This document shows positions 37,223-47,018 of a DNA stretch of 64,000 bases, piece after piece. Position 1 is the first letter of the stretch; each line of letters begins with the position of its first letter. Both the position numbers and the translations under genes were made by a program. The DNA is taken from assembly GCA_026710155.1 (NCBI GenBank), contig JAPORQ010000052.1, positions 26,236 to 90,235 of the forward strand, given 5' to 3'. Source of the DNA: Paracoccaceae bacterium. GTDB lineage: Bacteria; Pseudomonadota; Alphaproteobacteria; Rhodobacterales; Rhodobacteraceae. The notes beneath the pieces were generated by a model. The model was not told where the DNA came from. It ran no database searches and saw nothing but the letters and a program-made list of their open reading frames with translations.

Positions 37223-38635
37223 CTAACTCTCAAACCTTTCAGTATCATTCATATCCAACTGGGACCCAGTTTTTACCTCAACAAGAATCAATGGCTTGTC
37301 CGTTAAATTACTTAAGCTGTGTTTTGTTCCCATTGGTACATCCAATGACTGGTTTTCCTGCAGTGTAATCTTCCTGTCCTCCAAGGTAATATTGGCTTTA
37401 CCTTTGAGAACCACCCAATGTTCAGATCGGAAACTGTGTCGCTGCAGCACAATATTTTTACCTGGATTGATTTCCAGTCGGTTTATTTGTACCTTTTCCT
37501 CGCTCAAAAGTGTCTCAACTTTACCCCAATACCTATTTTCTATCAGATTTTGCCATGATTGGGTGTATCCGGCTTGTTCGAGCTGATCCACAGCATTTTT
37601 CACATCTTGTGTTTGATCTGTTTTGGCAACGAGCACCGCATCGGTTGTTGATACCACAACCAAATCCTCGCATCCAAGAGCAACCAGTATTTGATTTGCA
37701 TTTTCAGATCTAAGGTACGAATTTTTGCATTTGGATGAAAATACATTCCCCGAGGACGATATACCATTTTGGTCTTTTTGGTTTTCTCTCCAAACGGCAT
37801 TCCAATCACCCAAATCATCCCAGCCAAATTGGTATGTGGTTACCAACATGTTTGGCACCTTGTCCATTATCGCATAGTCAATTGAAATCGGCTCAATACC
37901 TTTCCAGCTTTGTTTGTCCAATCGAATAAAATCCAAATCAATTGTTGAATTTTCTACCGCTGCAGCAACATATTTCAAGATTTTGGGAGAATACTCCTTG
38001 AATGCTTCAATAATCGTCTCTGTTGAAAATAGGTAAATTCCAGAATTCCAAAGAAATTTACCCTGCTTGTAAAAGTTTTCGGCCTTTTCCAAATCTGGTT
38101 TTTCATGAAATTGCTTTACCCTGAACAGGTTGCTGTTCCCATATCCTGTTTCCGAAGGTTCAATCCAACCGTATCCTGTCTCACTGCGGTCAGGCTTGAT
38201 GCCTATGGCAATAATTTCTCCTGCTTCAGCAAATGATTGACTGTTGTAAATAAGGGAAATCAACTCTTCATCGTTACCAATTGAATGATCTGATGGGAGA
38301 ACCAGCATTGTCGAATTTCCAGATTTCTTGTTGAGTTGCAAGGCAGCTGCCAAAATTGCAGGTGCAGTATCCCTAGGCATTGGTTCAATGATGATACCAT
38401 AATTGCTTGTTACGGCTTGATTTAGCTGCTCTCCAATAATGAATCTGTATTCATTGCTTGTAAGAATCAAGGGTGATTCAAATCGTGGATCATTGAACCT
38501 GTTTACGGTCTTCTGAAACAAACTGTGTTGCCCCTGGAACTTGGAAAATTGCTTGGGGTAGGTTTTTCGAGATACTGGCCATAATCGTTTACCAACACCA
38601 CCACATAGCACAACAGGACAGATTTTATGATTCAT
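37223..38635 (-). CDS. manC: mannose-1-phosphate guanylyltransferase / mannose-6-phosphate isomerase
   Basis: 470 residues, bifunctional type. The N-terminal nucleotidyltransferase has VVLCGGVGKRLWPVSRKTYPKQF, MLVLPSDH and FHEKPD. The C-terminal cupin isomerase domain has NIVLQRHSFRSEHWVVLKGKA and VPMGTKHSLSNL. It makes GDP-mannose for LPS, capsule or exopolysaccharide. A neighbouring glycosyltransferase fits that use. Confidence 0.95.
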   Translation of the reverse strand: MNHKICPVVLCGGVGKRLWPVSRKTYPKQFSKFQGQHSLFQKTVNRFNDPRFESPLILTSNEYRFIIGEQLNQAVTSNYGIIIEPMPRDTAPAILAAALQLNKKSGNSTMLVLPSDHSIGNDEELISLIYNSQSFAEAGEIIAIGIKPDRSETGYGWIEPSETGYGNSNLFRVKQFHEKPDLEKAENFYKQGKFLWNSGIYLFSTETIIEAFKEYSPKILKYVAAAVENSTIDLDFIRLDKQSWKGIEPISIDYAIMDKVPNMLVTTYQFGWDDLGDWNAVWRENQKDQNGISSSGNVFSSKCKNSYLRSENANQILVALGCEDLVVVSTTDAVLVAKTDQTQDVKNAVDQLEQAGYTQSWQNLIENRYWGKVETLLSEEKVQINRLEINPGKNIVLQRHSFRSEHWVVLKGKANITLEDRKITLQENQSLDVPMGTKHSLSNLTDKPLILVEVKTGSQLDMNDTERFES

Positions 38636-39184
38636 AGGTATATAACTTAGACAAATTGGTTGAGATTCCCATATTGTAATAATTTAGTCAACTCAAGCCA
38701 CCTTCTTGGTAGGGCCATGCACTTGATATATAGGCAAATCCAAAAATATCATCTATTGAAATTTTCATAATCATTCTCCTTTGTGATTAAAATAAACAAG
38801 GCTCCGAACTGGAACCGATGTTGGTTGTTTTTTGGTGTTTAGATATCTGTGAATAAAATTCCCAAAACATTGCTTTAGATTAAGTATAGCCTCTGTGGTT
38901 ATCTTGGTAATGACGCTTGCTGTTTCTATCATTTGGTAAAAAATGGTTTGCACAACTAGTTCTTGGGGTATTGTTGTTTTTTGCAACAGGTTCAAGAAAC
39001 CCTGATAGCAGAACTGCTATTAGACAACTTGATCAAGAAGTATCGGAATAAATTGATAATCTAGATATCGACAATATCTCTTGGTGGGTTTAAAGAATGA
39101 AAAGAAACGGGGTTTGTATATTCACGTATGTAATCCACAAAATAAAAAACACTACCTGTAAACACTGATTGGTTTTATCCCTTA
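38636..39184. other. gene-free stretch
   Basis: No convincing gene. A minus-strand frame of 74 codons at 38771-38995 lacks a ribosome binding site and motif. Repeat material begins near 39185. Confidence 0.45.
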
Positions 39185-39320
39185 ACCACTCCACATCGAA
39201 GACCTTCTGGCAGTCGCCCCGGTAGGGACTATCGTTCGTGATGCCATTCAATACCGCCAACTCAGTAAGGCGGTCTGGATCATCATGGGATTTCCGGGCT
39301 ATGTAATCTGGGCGCCTGTC
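39185..39320 (-). repeat. dispersed repeat R6, copy a (coding-like)
   Basis: The minus strand reads RRPDYIARKSHDDPD, then LTELAVLNGITNDSP and YRGDCQKVFDVEW. Diverged versions occur at 44695-44805 (plus) and 61076-61196 (minus). The shared peptide core LxxLNGIxxDNPxRxxDCLKVF suggests pieces of one former protein, perhaps of a mobile element. Family not recognised. Confidence 0.55.
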
Positions 39321-39694
39321 GTCGCATTGCAAGGTGTAGCCATAGCACCCCTTGCCCTGCCACTTAATCGTTTCATCCAGCTTGAGGGATCGCCAGACTG
39401 TAGATGGAGAGCAGGCCAGGTTTCAAGACCAAAGGTTAAACTTGGGCTAGAAAAATGGTTAGCCTTGCACGGCAATTTTGGTATCAAAACCAGAAAGTAT
39501 TCAAGACCCACCTTTTCATGACATGATTTCAGGTTCCTTTCGCTGTCCATTCATCCCCGTTGATGTCCTGGCAGAAAACATTTTTTCCAAACTGGCCCGA
39601 TTTCCCCTTCCGGTTTCTTGCCTTGCCTGGAACCGCCCTGCGGGATCCACCCTGTTTTCCCTGCAGGGGGATGTTTCCAATCCTTTCAGATGAA

Positions 39695-40285
39695 GGTTTC
39701 ACAAAGTCCATTCGACGGTGCAAGGAGGTCCGGTCCCGCAACATGGTGCACCTGTTTCCCCAGAGCCTGGCCGATCATGTGGCTGCCGACGATCCAGTCC
39801 GTGCGATTGATGCCCATGCCGGCCTGCCGAAGCCCTGCATCAACACCGAAGTGGTGTGGCTGTGCCAGCAGGCACAACCGGGCTGCCGGACGATGGCCAG
39901 TTTCCGGCATAACAGCGGGAAGGCCCTGAAGGGGGTGAGCCGCGCGTTTGTCCGAGCCTGTCGCGACCTGTCCCTTGTCGGCGAAGAACGTGTCGCGGTT
40001 GACGGGACCTTCCTGAAGGCGGGTAACAATCGTGGCAGTGTCCACGCAAAGGCCGGCCTTGAGCGGAGCCTTGCCCGTCCAGGCAGGCTCATTGAAGCCC
40101 ACTGTCTGGCGATAGACAGGGCGGATGCCGTGGAAGCGGACGGCGATGATCCTTCCGCTCCCAGCCCTGTCCCGAAGATGGAGGAACTGCCGGCCCGCCG
40201 TGACGGCAGGAAAGCCCTGCAGTTGCAATTGGAAGCGGAAGGTGTGATTTTCGCACTTTGGACGGACATTCACCAGCGCTTTTAG
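39695..40285 (+). pseudogene. IS1182-family transposase remnant
   Basis: The frame reads LFPQSLADHVAADDPVRAIDAH, then WLCQQAQPGCRTMASFRHNSGKA, FVRACRDLSLVGEERVAVDGTFLKAGNNRG, KAGLERSLARPGRLIEAHC. This matches the IS1182 N-terminal to catalytic region (DHPVRAIDAF, FKTIADFRRDN, VAIDGSKFKAVNNRD). A segment between AIDAH and KPCINTEVVWL is missing, and the C-terminal half is absent. Note GC-rich coding unlike the AT-rich surroundings. Confidence 0.8.
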
Positions 40286-40374
40286 AGCAAAATTCCATTG
40301 CATAATAAGGATGTGACCCAATATATCTAGGAAAAGCCCAAAAAGGGCTGTGCCCGAAATTGGAAGGAGACGCC

Positions 40375-41031
40375 ATGAATAAATATTTACGAAAACCGTT
40401 GCCGAATGTATATTTTTCCGATACTGAGAAACTTCGCAAGCTTATCACTGAATGGGATCCTATTTCCAAAGAGAAGGGAACAATTGATTCATTTGCAAAG
40501 CGCCTTCAAAACAAACAAAACTCACAAGATTGGAAGGCTCTTAGCCCAATTGATTGTGCCAGGGAAAAACCACGGCGCAAGCAATACAGGCTAATGTCTC
40601 TATCAAAGCGGACACTTGAACGGGCACTCAAAGGACGCAATGTAGCAGAGGTTACGGCGGACATAATTGCATCCGAACTTGGTGTTTCCCCTGATGACCT
40701 TGGTGTAACACATGTCAAATCTACACCTGAACTTGGACTCCCACAAGTCAGGCACATTGGAACTGTAATGGAGTTCACCAAGCAAACGGTTTTTGATTGG
40801 CTGACTCAGGGTGAAGATGTTGGTTTTCAAGATTTGCCGGCCCATCCTGAGTTGGTCTATAGGCTGTCAAAGGAATGGCAAGGCTGGAATGTTTTCCTTG
40901 ACATCGAGGAGAATACACCTGAAGCCGATATGCATAACCGCATTGATGCCCTGGAAGAGGAAATCTTTGAGCTAATTGGCATGATTATGTATTTGATTAG
41001 CCAAAAGAAACAAAAGCCAGTGGAGGATTGA
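40375..41031 (+). CDS. hypothetical protein with possible helix-turn-helix
   Basis: 218 residues from ATG 40375 with GGAAGGAG upstream, an unusually good ribosome binding site for this region. A possible DNA-binding segment is RLMSLSKRTLERALKGRNVAEVTADIIASELGVSPDDLG, like an XRE or lambda-repressor helix bundle. The C-terminal 40 residues (MHNRIDALEEEIFELIGMIMYLISQKK) are a likely coiled coil for dimerisation. Family not recognised. It is bracketed by the IS1182 remnant and repeat R1, so it may be mobile cargo. It looks intact. Confidence 0.7.
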   Translation: MNKYLRKPLPNVYFSDTEKLRKLITEWDPISKEKGTIDSFAKRLQNKQNSQDWKALSPIDCAREKPRRKQYRLMSLSKRTLERALKGRNVAEVTADIIASELGVSPDDLGVTHVKSTPELGLPQVRHIGTVMEFTKQTVFDWLTQGEDVGFQDLPAHPELVYRLSKEWQGWNVFLDIEENTPEADMHNRIDALEEEIFELIGMIMYLISQKKQKPVED

Positions 41032-41035
41032 TACA

Positions 41036-41160
41036 TTTCCCTGTCAATGAAATTGCACTGGGGTTATTATACGACTCGATCCCCTTCTTCAACAACACTT
41101 TTGGGCAAGGATCCTATTTCATAAATGGAGACACCACCATATTTGGGAAGAACCTTAAAT
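41036..41160 (+). repeat. dispersed repeat R1, copy a
   Basis: About 125 bases beginning TTTCCCTGTCAATGAAATTG and including AACACTTTTGGGCAAGGATC then CATTTATGA-type AT sequence. It is clearly similar to 50984-51113, just upstream of the CBASS operon. Shared landmarks are TTTCATAAATGGAGAC and GGGAAGAACC. Non-coding as far as seen. Confidence 0.75.
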
Positions 41161-41161
41161 T

Positions 41162-41794
41162 TCAAACCTTGAATGCCCGGAATTTGCCGAATGCACCCCG
41201 GCAGTTGCAGTTGAGCGGCTCCATGCAAACAAGATGGAATGTCCCTTCAAGACGATCGGGCCTAGGTATCACCAGGTCGGTCAAAATGAAATTTAGGAAT
41301 TTATTTTTGTTCCCCGGTAAAGATTCCTGGACCGAAATCAAAATTGAACCAACTTCACGGGGGCCGGAACTCGTGTTTGCCATTTCGAATGGAAGATGCT
41401 CCCTGCAAGTTGCTGATCCGCACAGATGACCTTCGCCAAGAGACTGGCCACCCGACGCGCGGAAAACAAAGGCCAGCCGCCAGGAAATGGAAATGCCTTC
41501 GAAATTGCCCTTGAGAGTACCTTTCCACGCGCCCCTGAAAGCAGAATGGTGAACGGGACAAAACTCTGTCTTGATTGCATCTATTATGCCTATTCTTTCA
41601 GTTCTCGCCCCTGGCAATTCAGCTTCTTTTAATAACACCTCATTTTTTTCCTTCTGTTTCGCTTTTGCCTTTGGGCGGATTGACTCCCTTCCGATCAAAT
41701 ATTGCTTAATTGGGGCTTTAACTTCCAGCTTTTTCTTGCCGGGCACTTCTGGCCAGTAGTCTCCCAATAAATATATTGACTTACGATTAAACAT
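41162..41794 (-). CDS. doubtful hypothetical protein
   Basis: 210 codons from ATG 41794, which has AAGG ten bases ahead. The N-terminal 75 residues are lysine-rich (GKKKLEVKAPIKQYL, KAKAKQKEKNEVLLKE). The remainder reads like random GC-rich sequence. No family recognised. It may be a remnant or chance frame. Confidence 0.25.
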   Translation of the reverse strand: MFNRKSIYLLGDYWPEVPGKKKLEVKAPIKQYLIGRESIRPKAKAKQKEKNEVLLKEAELPGARTERIGIIDAIKTEFCPVHHSAFRGAWKGTLKGNFEGISISWRLAFVFRASGGQSLGEGHLCGSATCREHLPFEMANTSSGPREVGSILISVQESLPGNKNKFLNFILTDLVIPRPDRLEGTFHLVCMEPLNCNCRGAFGKFRAFKV

Positions 41795-42159
41795 TTTTTC
41801 CAAACCTTATTTTTCCAATTTCTGTATTGAAACCCCAATTCACAGAATCTGTTAAATTCAAGACTTGGCTCTCAATCATGACCAAAGAAATAAACTGGTT
41901 TCAACCGATTGGAACCGACGCGGGATCGTGATTGGATGTCGGATTTTATATCGCCTAGAATATTTAGGTTGTAATCACAAAGATACCACGGACTGATAAA
42001 TTGTTTCATATGATGGTAACTATTCAGGATCCCTGAAACGGGGTTTCAGTTTAGGCAAGCATGCCCAGCCAAAGCAATAGATTACATCGTTTCGAAATTC
42101 AAAATGTTGCAGGGTAGAAGGTACACCGTAATGTCCCCTTTTACCCGGAACACCGAGAC

Positions 42160-42545
42160 AACAATTCAACAGAATTGTCTATGTTTCATCTCAATAACAA
42201 GGGAGGGGTGGAATGTACCGAATGGAATTGGTGACCATATTCAAACACGCTTCATTTTACCATGATTTATTATTTAATAATTTTGACCCCCTTCCGACCA
42301 ATCCCAAGGTATTGGAGTTTAGGGTTTTATGTCAAAACCACAAAATCATCATCGATGGGATTTACTTGTGCCGTCCGGTCTTCACGGATCAATTCCATTG
42401 GTGATATGAATCATTTATTTGTTGTCATGATATTACTCACGGCAACATCAACTGCGACACTGGCCTACTTCATACGGAAACAATGGATCAAGTTGGTCAA
42501 AATCAACCCTGAGGTCAGGAAAACTGCATGGTTACCTCTCCATTA
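42160..42545 (+). repeat. dispersed repeat R2, copy a
   Basis: Shares long diverged similarity with 58230-58500. Common landmarks are AATTCAACAGAAT, TGTTTCATC, CCGAATGGAATTGGTGACCA, TTTACCATGATTTAT and the end ATCAACCC(T/C)GAGGT. Copy a contains a small intact membrane-protein frame; copy b does not. Confidence 0.7.
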
Positions 42546-42546
42546 G
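42406..42546 (+). CDS. 46-residue single-span membrane peptide
   Basis: ATG 42406 encodes MNHLFVVMILLTATSTATLA then YFIRKQWIKLVKINPEV: one hydrophobic span with positive-inside tail. The corresponding frame in repeat copy b (58.4 kb) is broken but keeps INPEVRK, hinting at a former small gene. No ribosome binding site is evident. Function unknown. Confidence 0.3.
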   Translation: MNHLFVVMILLTATSTATLAYFIRKQWIKLVKINPEVRKTAWLPLH

Positions 42547-42693
42547 AGCCTGAATCATAAGTCAAAAAAATAAAAATGATGCTGTCTGACCTGAAATTCG
42601 GAAATGATTTGGAATCAAAAGTGGTTTTTTGTCTGAAAATGTATTGAATTTGCTCCATTTTTCGACTTGTGGAACAGGCTTTTGGATTTAAAT

Positions 42694-42903
42694 TCACCAG
42701 AACAGAAACTTGAACATGGGTCTTCCTGCTACCCGCATCGCCGAAAGCCACTTCTGTTCTTCTTCCACCTGCTTTTCTGAGGGCAATGCACCCTGGACTT
42801 GCGGGAATGAATTCTCCTTTTCCTGTTCTTCGAGCATTATTTTGGGCGGATTCACCTTTTCGAGTGGTTTTTTGTAAAAGAATTTTTTGAAAAAATTGAA
42901 CAT
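42694..42903 (-). CDS. possible 69-residue basic/acidic protein
   Basis: ATG 42903 has AAAGGG eight bases upstream. It encodes MFNFFKKFFYKKPLEKV, then MLEEQEKENSF and EKQVEEEQKW. Not recognised; low complexity. It could be chance. Confidence 0.25.
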   Translation of the reverse strand: MFNFFKKFFYKKPLEKVNPPKIMLEEQEKENSFPQVQGALPSEKQVEEEQKWLSAMRVAGRPMFKFLFW

Positions 42904-43664
42904 TTTTTTCCCTTTCTTAATGTAATAGAATAGATGATAGTTAATTTTAATTTGATAGAGATTGGATTCCAAGCCACACCCGTTTTTCACTAAGTGTCGG
43001 ATTCTCCTGAATTCAGACATTTTTTTTGCTGAAACGCCCCTTTCATGGGCGGTGGATACCCCAAAAAGGACACTACATTTTTGCAATTCAATACCTTGAG
43101 GCTAAGAAAGCGACATTGGTTGTAACTTACGTGTCGGACATTCTATTCATCTTCTGGAATATTGGGTCTATAATCACAAAGTACTGGGCCGGGTACAATA
43201 TCATCGCACGACTCAAGTCGGAGCGACCGGACAGAGGATTGCCTTCGATGGTCAAGGGCCGCCTAGGATGATGCAAAAGGTGTCTACAAGATCACCGTCA
43301 ATGTGAAGGAAACGGCGCGCAAGGAACTGTTAAAGGTCATAGCGGCCAGCATTCCGGGTGACCGGTTCAACGGCTTGGCTGCAAGGGATCTTGGGGAGCC
43401 TCAGGTTGTGGAAAATTCGGCGATAGGCATCTATTCCTTCGTCGACGGGTTGCTCCGGCTGGAGTACACCCGGTCAACGAAACCAGCGAGTGCTGGGAGA
43501 CTCCCTTTATAGGCGGTTTCAGGGCCCGGTTTGCCAGCTAATTTTCAAACATCCTGCAGGTAGGACCCAACAAGAAATACTGTCTTGTGCTCTGGGCGGA
43601 TCGCGGGGAATGGTCGCGGGTCGATACAACCAACATAATTGTTCCCATCGCCTAGGTCGGGTTC
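42904..43664. other. degenerate sequence before the IS66 fragment
   Basis: No intact gene. The plus frame at about 43288-43510 reads TVNVKETARKELLKVIAASI, then LGEPQVVENSAIGIYSF and stops; a different frame continues ETSECWETPFIGGFRARF and NILQVGPNKKYCLVLW. This is most simply a gene remnant broken by a frameshift, family unknown. Confidence 0.35.
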
Positions 43665-44081
43665 AGGATGGGACCGTATTCCAGCCCGCCGCCTGCCCCG
43701 GTTATCCCCGGTCATGTCAAGGCGCCGAACCGGCATGGTCCGACGGCTGCGAACATGGTGTGTTGTCCGAGTGCGGTTCAAATGATACTCGCGAATCGTT
43801 TGGCCTGGACCATCGGGAATATCTTTGGTTTCACGCTCTCGGAAGGGACGATTGTCAACATGCCTGCCCGTGTCTCCCGGGATCATGCCCAGGTGGCGGC
43901 CCCCATTCGCCGGAAGATCGTCAAGGCACCGGCCAGGCACATGGATGAGACCGGCATTCGCGTGGATGGCCGTCTACGGTGGTGGCATGCCGCCAGAACA
44001 GACGCGTTTGTCAGTTTTTGGACTGGCACGAGGGCACCTCTATTTAATAAGGCGAATCCAAAATCCAAGGCATTTCCTTAA
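43665..44081 (+). pseudogene. IS66-family transposase, central fragment
   Basis: The frame contains QMILANRLAWTIGNIFGFTLSEGTIVNM, IRRKIVKAPARHMDETGIRVDGRLRWWHAARTD. The phrase HMDETGIRVDGRLRWWH corresponds to the IS66 catalytic region (HLDETGFRIGGKTRWLH). Both ends are missing. An IS66 N-terminal piece lies on the other strand at 47637-47993. Confidence 0.78.
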
Positions 44082-44240
44082 GGTTTTCCGACCATTTCCT
44101 GCGTATACTGCTGCCTTTCCTCCCGGCTTCCCTGAGGAGTGTGACCCTGTGTCCGTGCCGGTTGGTGATGGTTTCGATGTTGAGTGCCATTGCCAGGACC
44201 TTGATATGGGAACTTTTGTTTGCAATATGGTTGTCTGTCA
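44044..44240 (-). pseudogene. IS1634-like N-terminal scrap
   Basis: The minus strand reads MALNIETITNRHGHRVTLLR, then RRKWSENLKEMPW. It resembles the IS1634 opening (ETVPNRNSPP, then RKRTLANLSKxP). DNA around CCTTAAGGAAATGCC also recurs near 49.8 kb and, more weakly, 47.53 kb. Confidence 0.35.
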
Positions 44241-44694
44241 AATTCAATGGTAATGTGAAAACAATTTCAGCTGTCATGTATATGGGAACAACATGGCAGG
44301 CTTGTGGGGTGGAAAAGAATTTGTTGGTCGGGAAAGTTCCGATCGAACTAACACTCATTGGCTTTGATAAGGTCGTTAATTTACATAATGAATTCCTGCG
44401 TCAGTCAAGAAATTCCCGGGACATTGGAGATGGAGCCCAGCTAAAGGAATTGATGGATCTCTTGAGTGATTTCGTCTGGAAATCAGAAGAAATATTGGAA
44501 ATGAAGCTACCAACTTGACCAATACCGGCATGTTGGAGTGGTTTATTACAGACGCAAGAAAAGTGATGGAATCGTAAGTTATAAGGTGATCATCATTGAA
44601 ACCAAAGTGGAACAATAAGCAAGACCAATACCAGTTGGAAGAACCTTCATGTTACCAAAATAGTGTTGTCGACTCACACCGCCATCACCCTTCT

Positions 44695-44805
44695 GACTAT
44701 CGTGATTGAAACCCTTGGCAAGTTTGCGGAACCAAACGGTATTTTGAAGGACAATCCCGACCGTGCCGGCGACTGCCTGAAGGTGTTTGACGTTGAGTGG
44801 TGAGA
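44695..44805 (+). repeat. dispersed repeat R6, copy b
   Basis: Plus strand encodes FGKFAEPNGILKDNP then AGDCLKVFDVEW, matching the R6 peptide core seen at 39.2 kb and 61.1 kb. Flanked by unrelated sequence. Confidence 0.5.
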
Positions 44806-44932
44806 GAGTGACTCTTTCCTGATAATCCCACTCACAAAATTTTAAATTTAGGTAAAATTGATTTGAATTCGTTTCCGCAATTCATTACATTTGCAGTACA
44901 GAAAAATTGATGTGATAATTTTTGTTAAAATC

Positions 44933-45517
44933 ATGCGATTGATAATTTACCTTGCAATATCGACATTCCTGCTCAACTTCAGTGTTTCATATGCCGAAAA
45001 TGAAGATTCCCTCGAAAAAATTTGGGCCTATCCAACCAAAGGGGAAGTTGCTATGGAATTTATGGGATTAAACAACCAAGCAGTTACTTGGGGAATTTCT
45101 ACAGAATTAAATAATAATTTGGTAATAGATTTGAGTCAAAACACGAATGAAAGTAACATGGAAGCAGGATCTACGGGACAACATTTGTATTGGGCAATTA
45201 CTAAAGATAAAAACATACTTGAACAAATAATTCAAGAATCCTCTTGGAGCGGCTCATCATCTCCAATAAAATTAAATATAAATTGGAATCAAATAAAAAC
45301 TGCCGATACCTTATATTTGTATATTTCAGATGAGGAATTAAAACCTTACCGCATCAATTGTTTACAAAACGATGATTGGAATGATTGCTTTCCAAGTAAG
45401 CGCGATACTACATTTTCTCTTTCTGAGAATATTTTAAAAAATCTACCCGTCAACACTTCACATCGTCTAGGAATAAGTGCTCCAAGTGAACGTTTTGACT
45501 GGTCTTTTAGACAGTAG
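44933..45517 (+). CDS. hypothetical exported protein
   Basis: 194 residues from ATG 44933. The signal peptide is MRLIIYLAISTFLLNFSVSYAEN. The mature part is polar, with a repeated beta-strand feel (LYWAITKDKNIL, LNINWNQIKTADTLYLYIS) and two cysteines near INCLQNDDWNDCF. Family not recognised. AT-rich compared with neighbours, suggesting transfer. A further upstream non-ATG start at 44891 is possible. It sits five bases before a small membrane-protein gene and may be cotranscribed with it. Confidence 0.6.
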   Translation: MRLIIYLAISTFLLNFSVSYAENEDSLEKIWAYPTKGEVAMEFMGLNNQAVTWGISTELNNNLVIDLSQNTNESNMEAGSTGQHLYWAITKDKNILEQIIQESSWSGSSSPIKLNINWNQIKTADTLYLYISDEELKPYRINCLQNDDWNDCFPSKRDTTFSLSENILKNLPVNTSHRLGISAPSERFDWSFRQ

Positions 45518-45521
45518 GCAA

Positions 45522-45994
45522 ATGAGATCAAGCCCTTTTTTCAACAGGATTATACCTGGCATAATTGGGGTTATCTGCATTGCTTCACTAACAGGCTACT
45601 TAATTGCCCTGATTCCTCAAGCTACAGTATTGGCGGCTGTAATTACAGGTTTGCTTGGTTTGTTGCTTTCCGTTGGTTTGGTAGTATATTTCGCAAAAAA
45701 AATACACACCACCCAAATATTTACTGGATATGGTGCTTGGTTGTCATAATTTTCTGCATAAGTTTTAGTTTTACTCATTACATTTCCAGACCATTTGTTG
45801 TGGAATGGAACAGAGACGCACAAGTAAAAGCAATAGAATTTCGACAAAAAATAATTATAGATTTACAGCAACGAACTTTTGAGAAATGTACCCAATTCGA
45901 ACTTGATCACAACTTGAATCGAGAAAAAGTAGGTCTTCCCCCATTGAGTAGTGAGTTAATATGTAATTTAGAACTGCTAAACCCACCAATATAA
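45522..45994 (+). pseudogene. three-span membrane protein, frame break at A8
   Basis: ATG 45522 encodes MRSSPFFNRIIPGIIGVICI and a second span (AAVITGLLGLLLSVGLVVYF), then AKK at a run of eight A (45695-45702). The frame then ends after GYGAWLS. With nine A it would continue as NTHHPNIYWIWCLVVIIFCIS, giving a third span, and a helical tail (EFRQKIIIDLQQRTFEKC) to 45994, about 157 residues. As read, two overlapping frames remain. The second could be a separate protein from an internal start, but the joined product is more natural. Confidence 0.5.
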
Positions 45995-46415
45995 TTCTAT
46001 ATTGGACCATAAAATCAATATTATATCATTATAATCTCACATAAGTATCTGTTTTTCAAAAAAGGCTGTAACTATTCAGCACTCCTGCAATGAAGTTGCA
46101 TTTTGGGCAGGAATGCCCGCCAATGCAATGGCCTTTGCAATCCATCGTTTCATTGCAGGATTGTCGCTTTTGCCGGTGATTGAGGGTTCCAGGGAACCTG
46201 ACGGGATTTGTCCCGGTGCCTGGGGGGGGGCTACCAGATTCACACATTTCCTGCCAGATCGCGTTCCATCCGGATGGACGGAATCAGCACTGAGCATGAC
46301 AACCGCGCCATGCGATGGTCTCCAGGGGATGGTGCCTCCCGTTCCATCTGCCAACCACCTGCCCCCTCCAATGACGGGGGAGGGTGACCACATCGCCGGA
46401 CAGGGGGCCGGCCCG
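45995..46415. other. repeat-rich gene-free stretch with G9 tract
   Basis: Contains a version of repeat R7 (46075-46200: CACTCCTGCAATGAAGTTGC, GCCAATGCAATGGC), also seen in weaker form near 42050, 49318 and 54480. A run of nine G lies at 46222-46230. No gene is evident. Confidence 0.45.
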
Positions 46416-47018
46416 TCAGTTGGCGTCGGCGCAGCCCAAGGTCCTCCGTTGGGCGGTGTTTTGCGCGTCGTTGGTCCAGATGCGCGACCGTCCGCACAGG
46501 CAGTTGCGAATGTCCTGGAAGGTCCGGGGGCTGATCGAGAAGCAGCCGCTTGAAAGCTGGCTGCTGTAACCGTCCTGCCCGCTCTCGTTCGACGGCGTGT
46601 AGGTGCCACCCGTCATGAAGCAGCGGCGTTCAAGGATCATTGATGGAGACTGTACAGATACTACTGCGTAGTAAGGAGTATTAGGTGACAATCCTGTTGA
46701 ATTCTGGTTGCTCGATCCCAAATTAGGGATTGCCGAATTTATTGTGAAACCCTGACTAAAAGCACGCGAACCTGTCCCGGCGTCATAGATCCCAAGCGAA
46801 ATGTTGAATGACGTAATTCCACCATCTCCGCTTCGACTTCTCAGTTCGCTGTAAAGATTGTTATAAACCTTCATTTGAACAACGGCACTGTTGGAGGTTA
46901 TGGTTCTGATATCCATAACATCAAGATCATCGGTCTCTCCCGTCCCTGCACAGGCGGGCTGGCCGACCAGCCCCGGGGCGGTGATGGTCTGTCCCCAGAC
47001 CGGTCCGGCGAACGCCAC
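46416..47018 (-). CDS. hypothetical secreted protein, possible fibronectin-III-like
   Basis: Up to 200 codons on the minus strand. The upstream sequence has a signal-like end (AVAFAGPVWGQT) followed by ITAPGLVGQPAC, then a beta-rich domain (IRTITSNSAVVQMKVYNNL, STGLSPNTPYYAVVSVQSP) with the spacing of a fibronectin type III fold, and a Cys-containing C terminus (CFSISPRTFQDIRNCLCG). No hydrophobic signal core is in this frame; it may have been lost by frameshift. The true start is unclear. Possibly a remnant surface protein. Confidence 0.45.
   Translation of the reverse strand: MAFAGPVWGQTITAPGLVGQPACAGTGETDDLDVMDIRTITSNSAVVQMKVYNNLYSELRSRSGDGGITSFNISLGIYDAGTGSRAFSQGFTINSAIPNLGSSNQNSTGLSPNTPYYAVVSVQSPSMILERRCFMTGGTYTPSNESGQDGYSSQLSSGCFSISPRTFQDIRNCLCGRSRIWTNDAQNTAQRRTLGCADAN

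Noticed and set aside
39686..40321. 211-codon minus-strand frame opposite the IS1182 remnant
   Set aside because: The plus strand carries the recognisable transposase motifs; the minus frame is antisense.
46222..46230. G9 tract as a phase-variation switch
   Set aside because: It is not inside any frame I can support, so there is nothing to switch.
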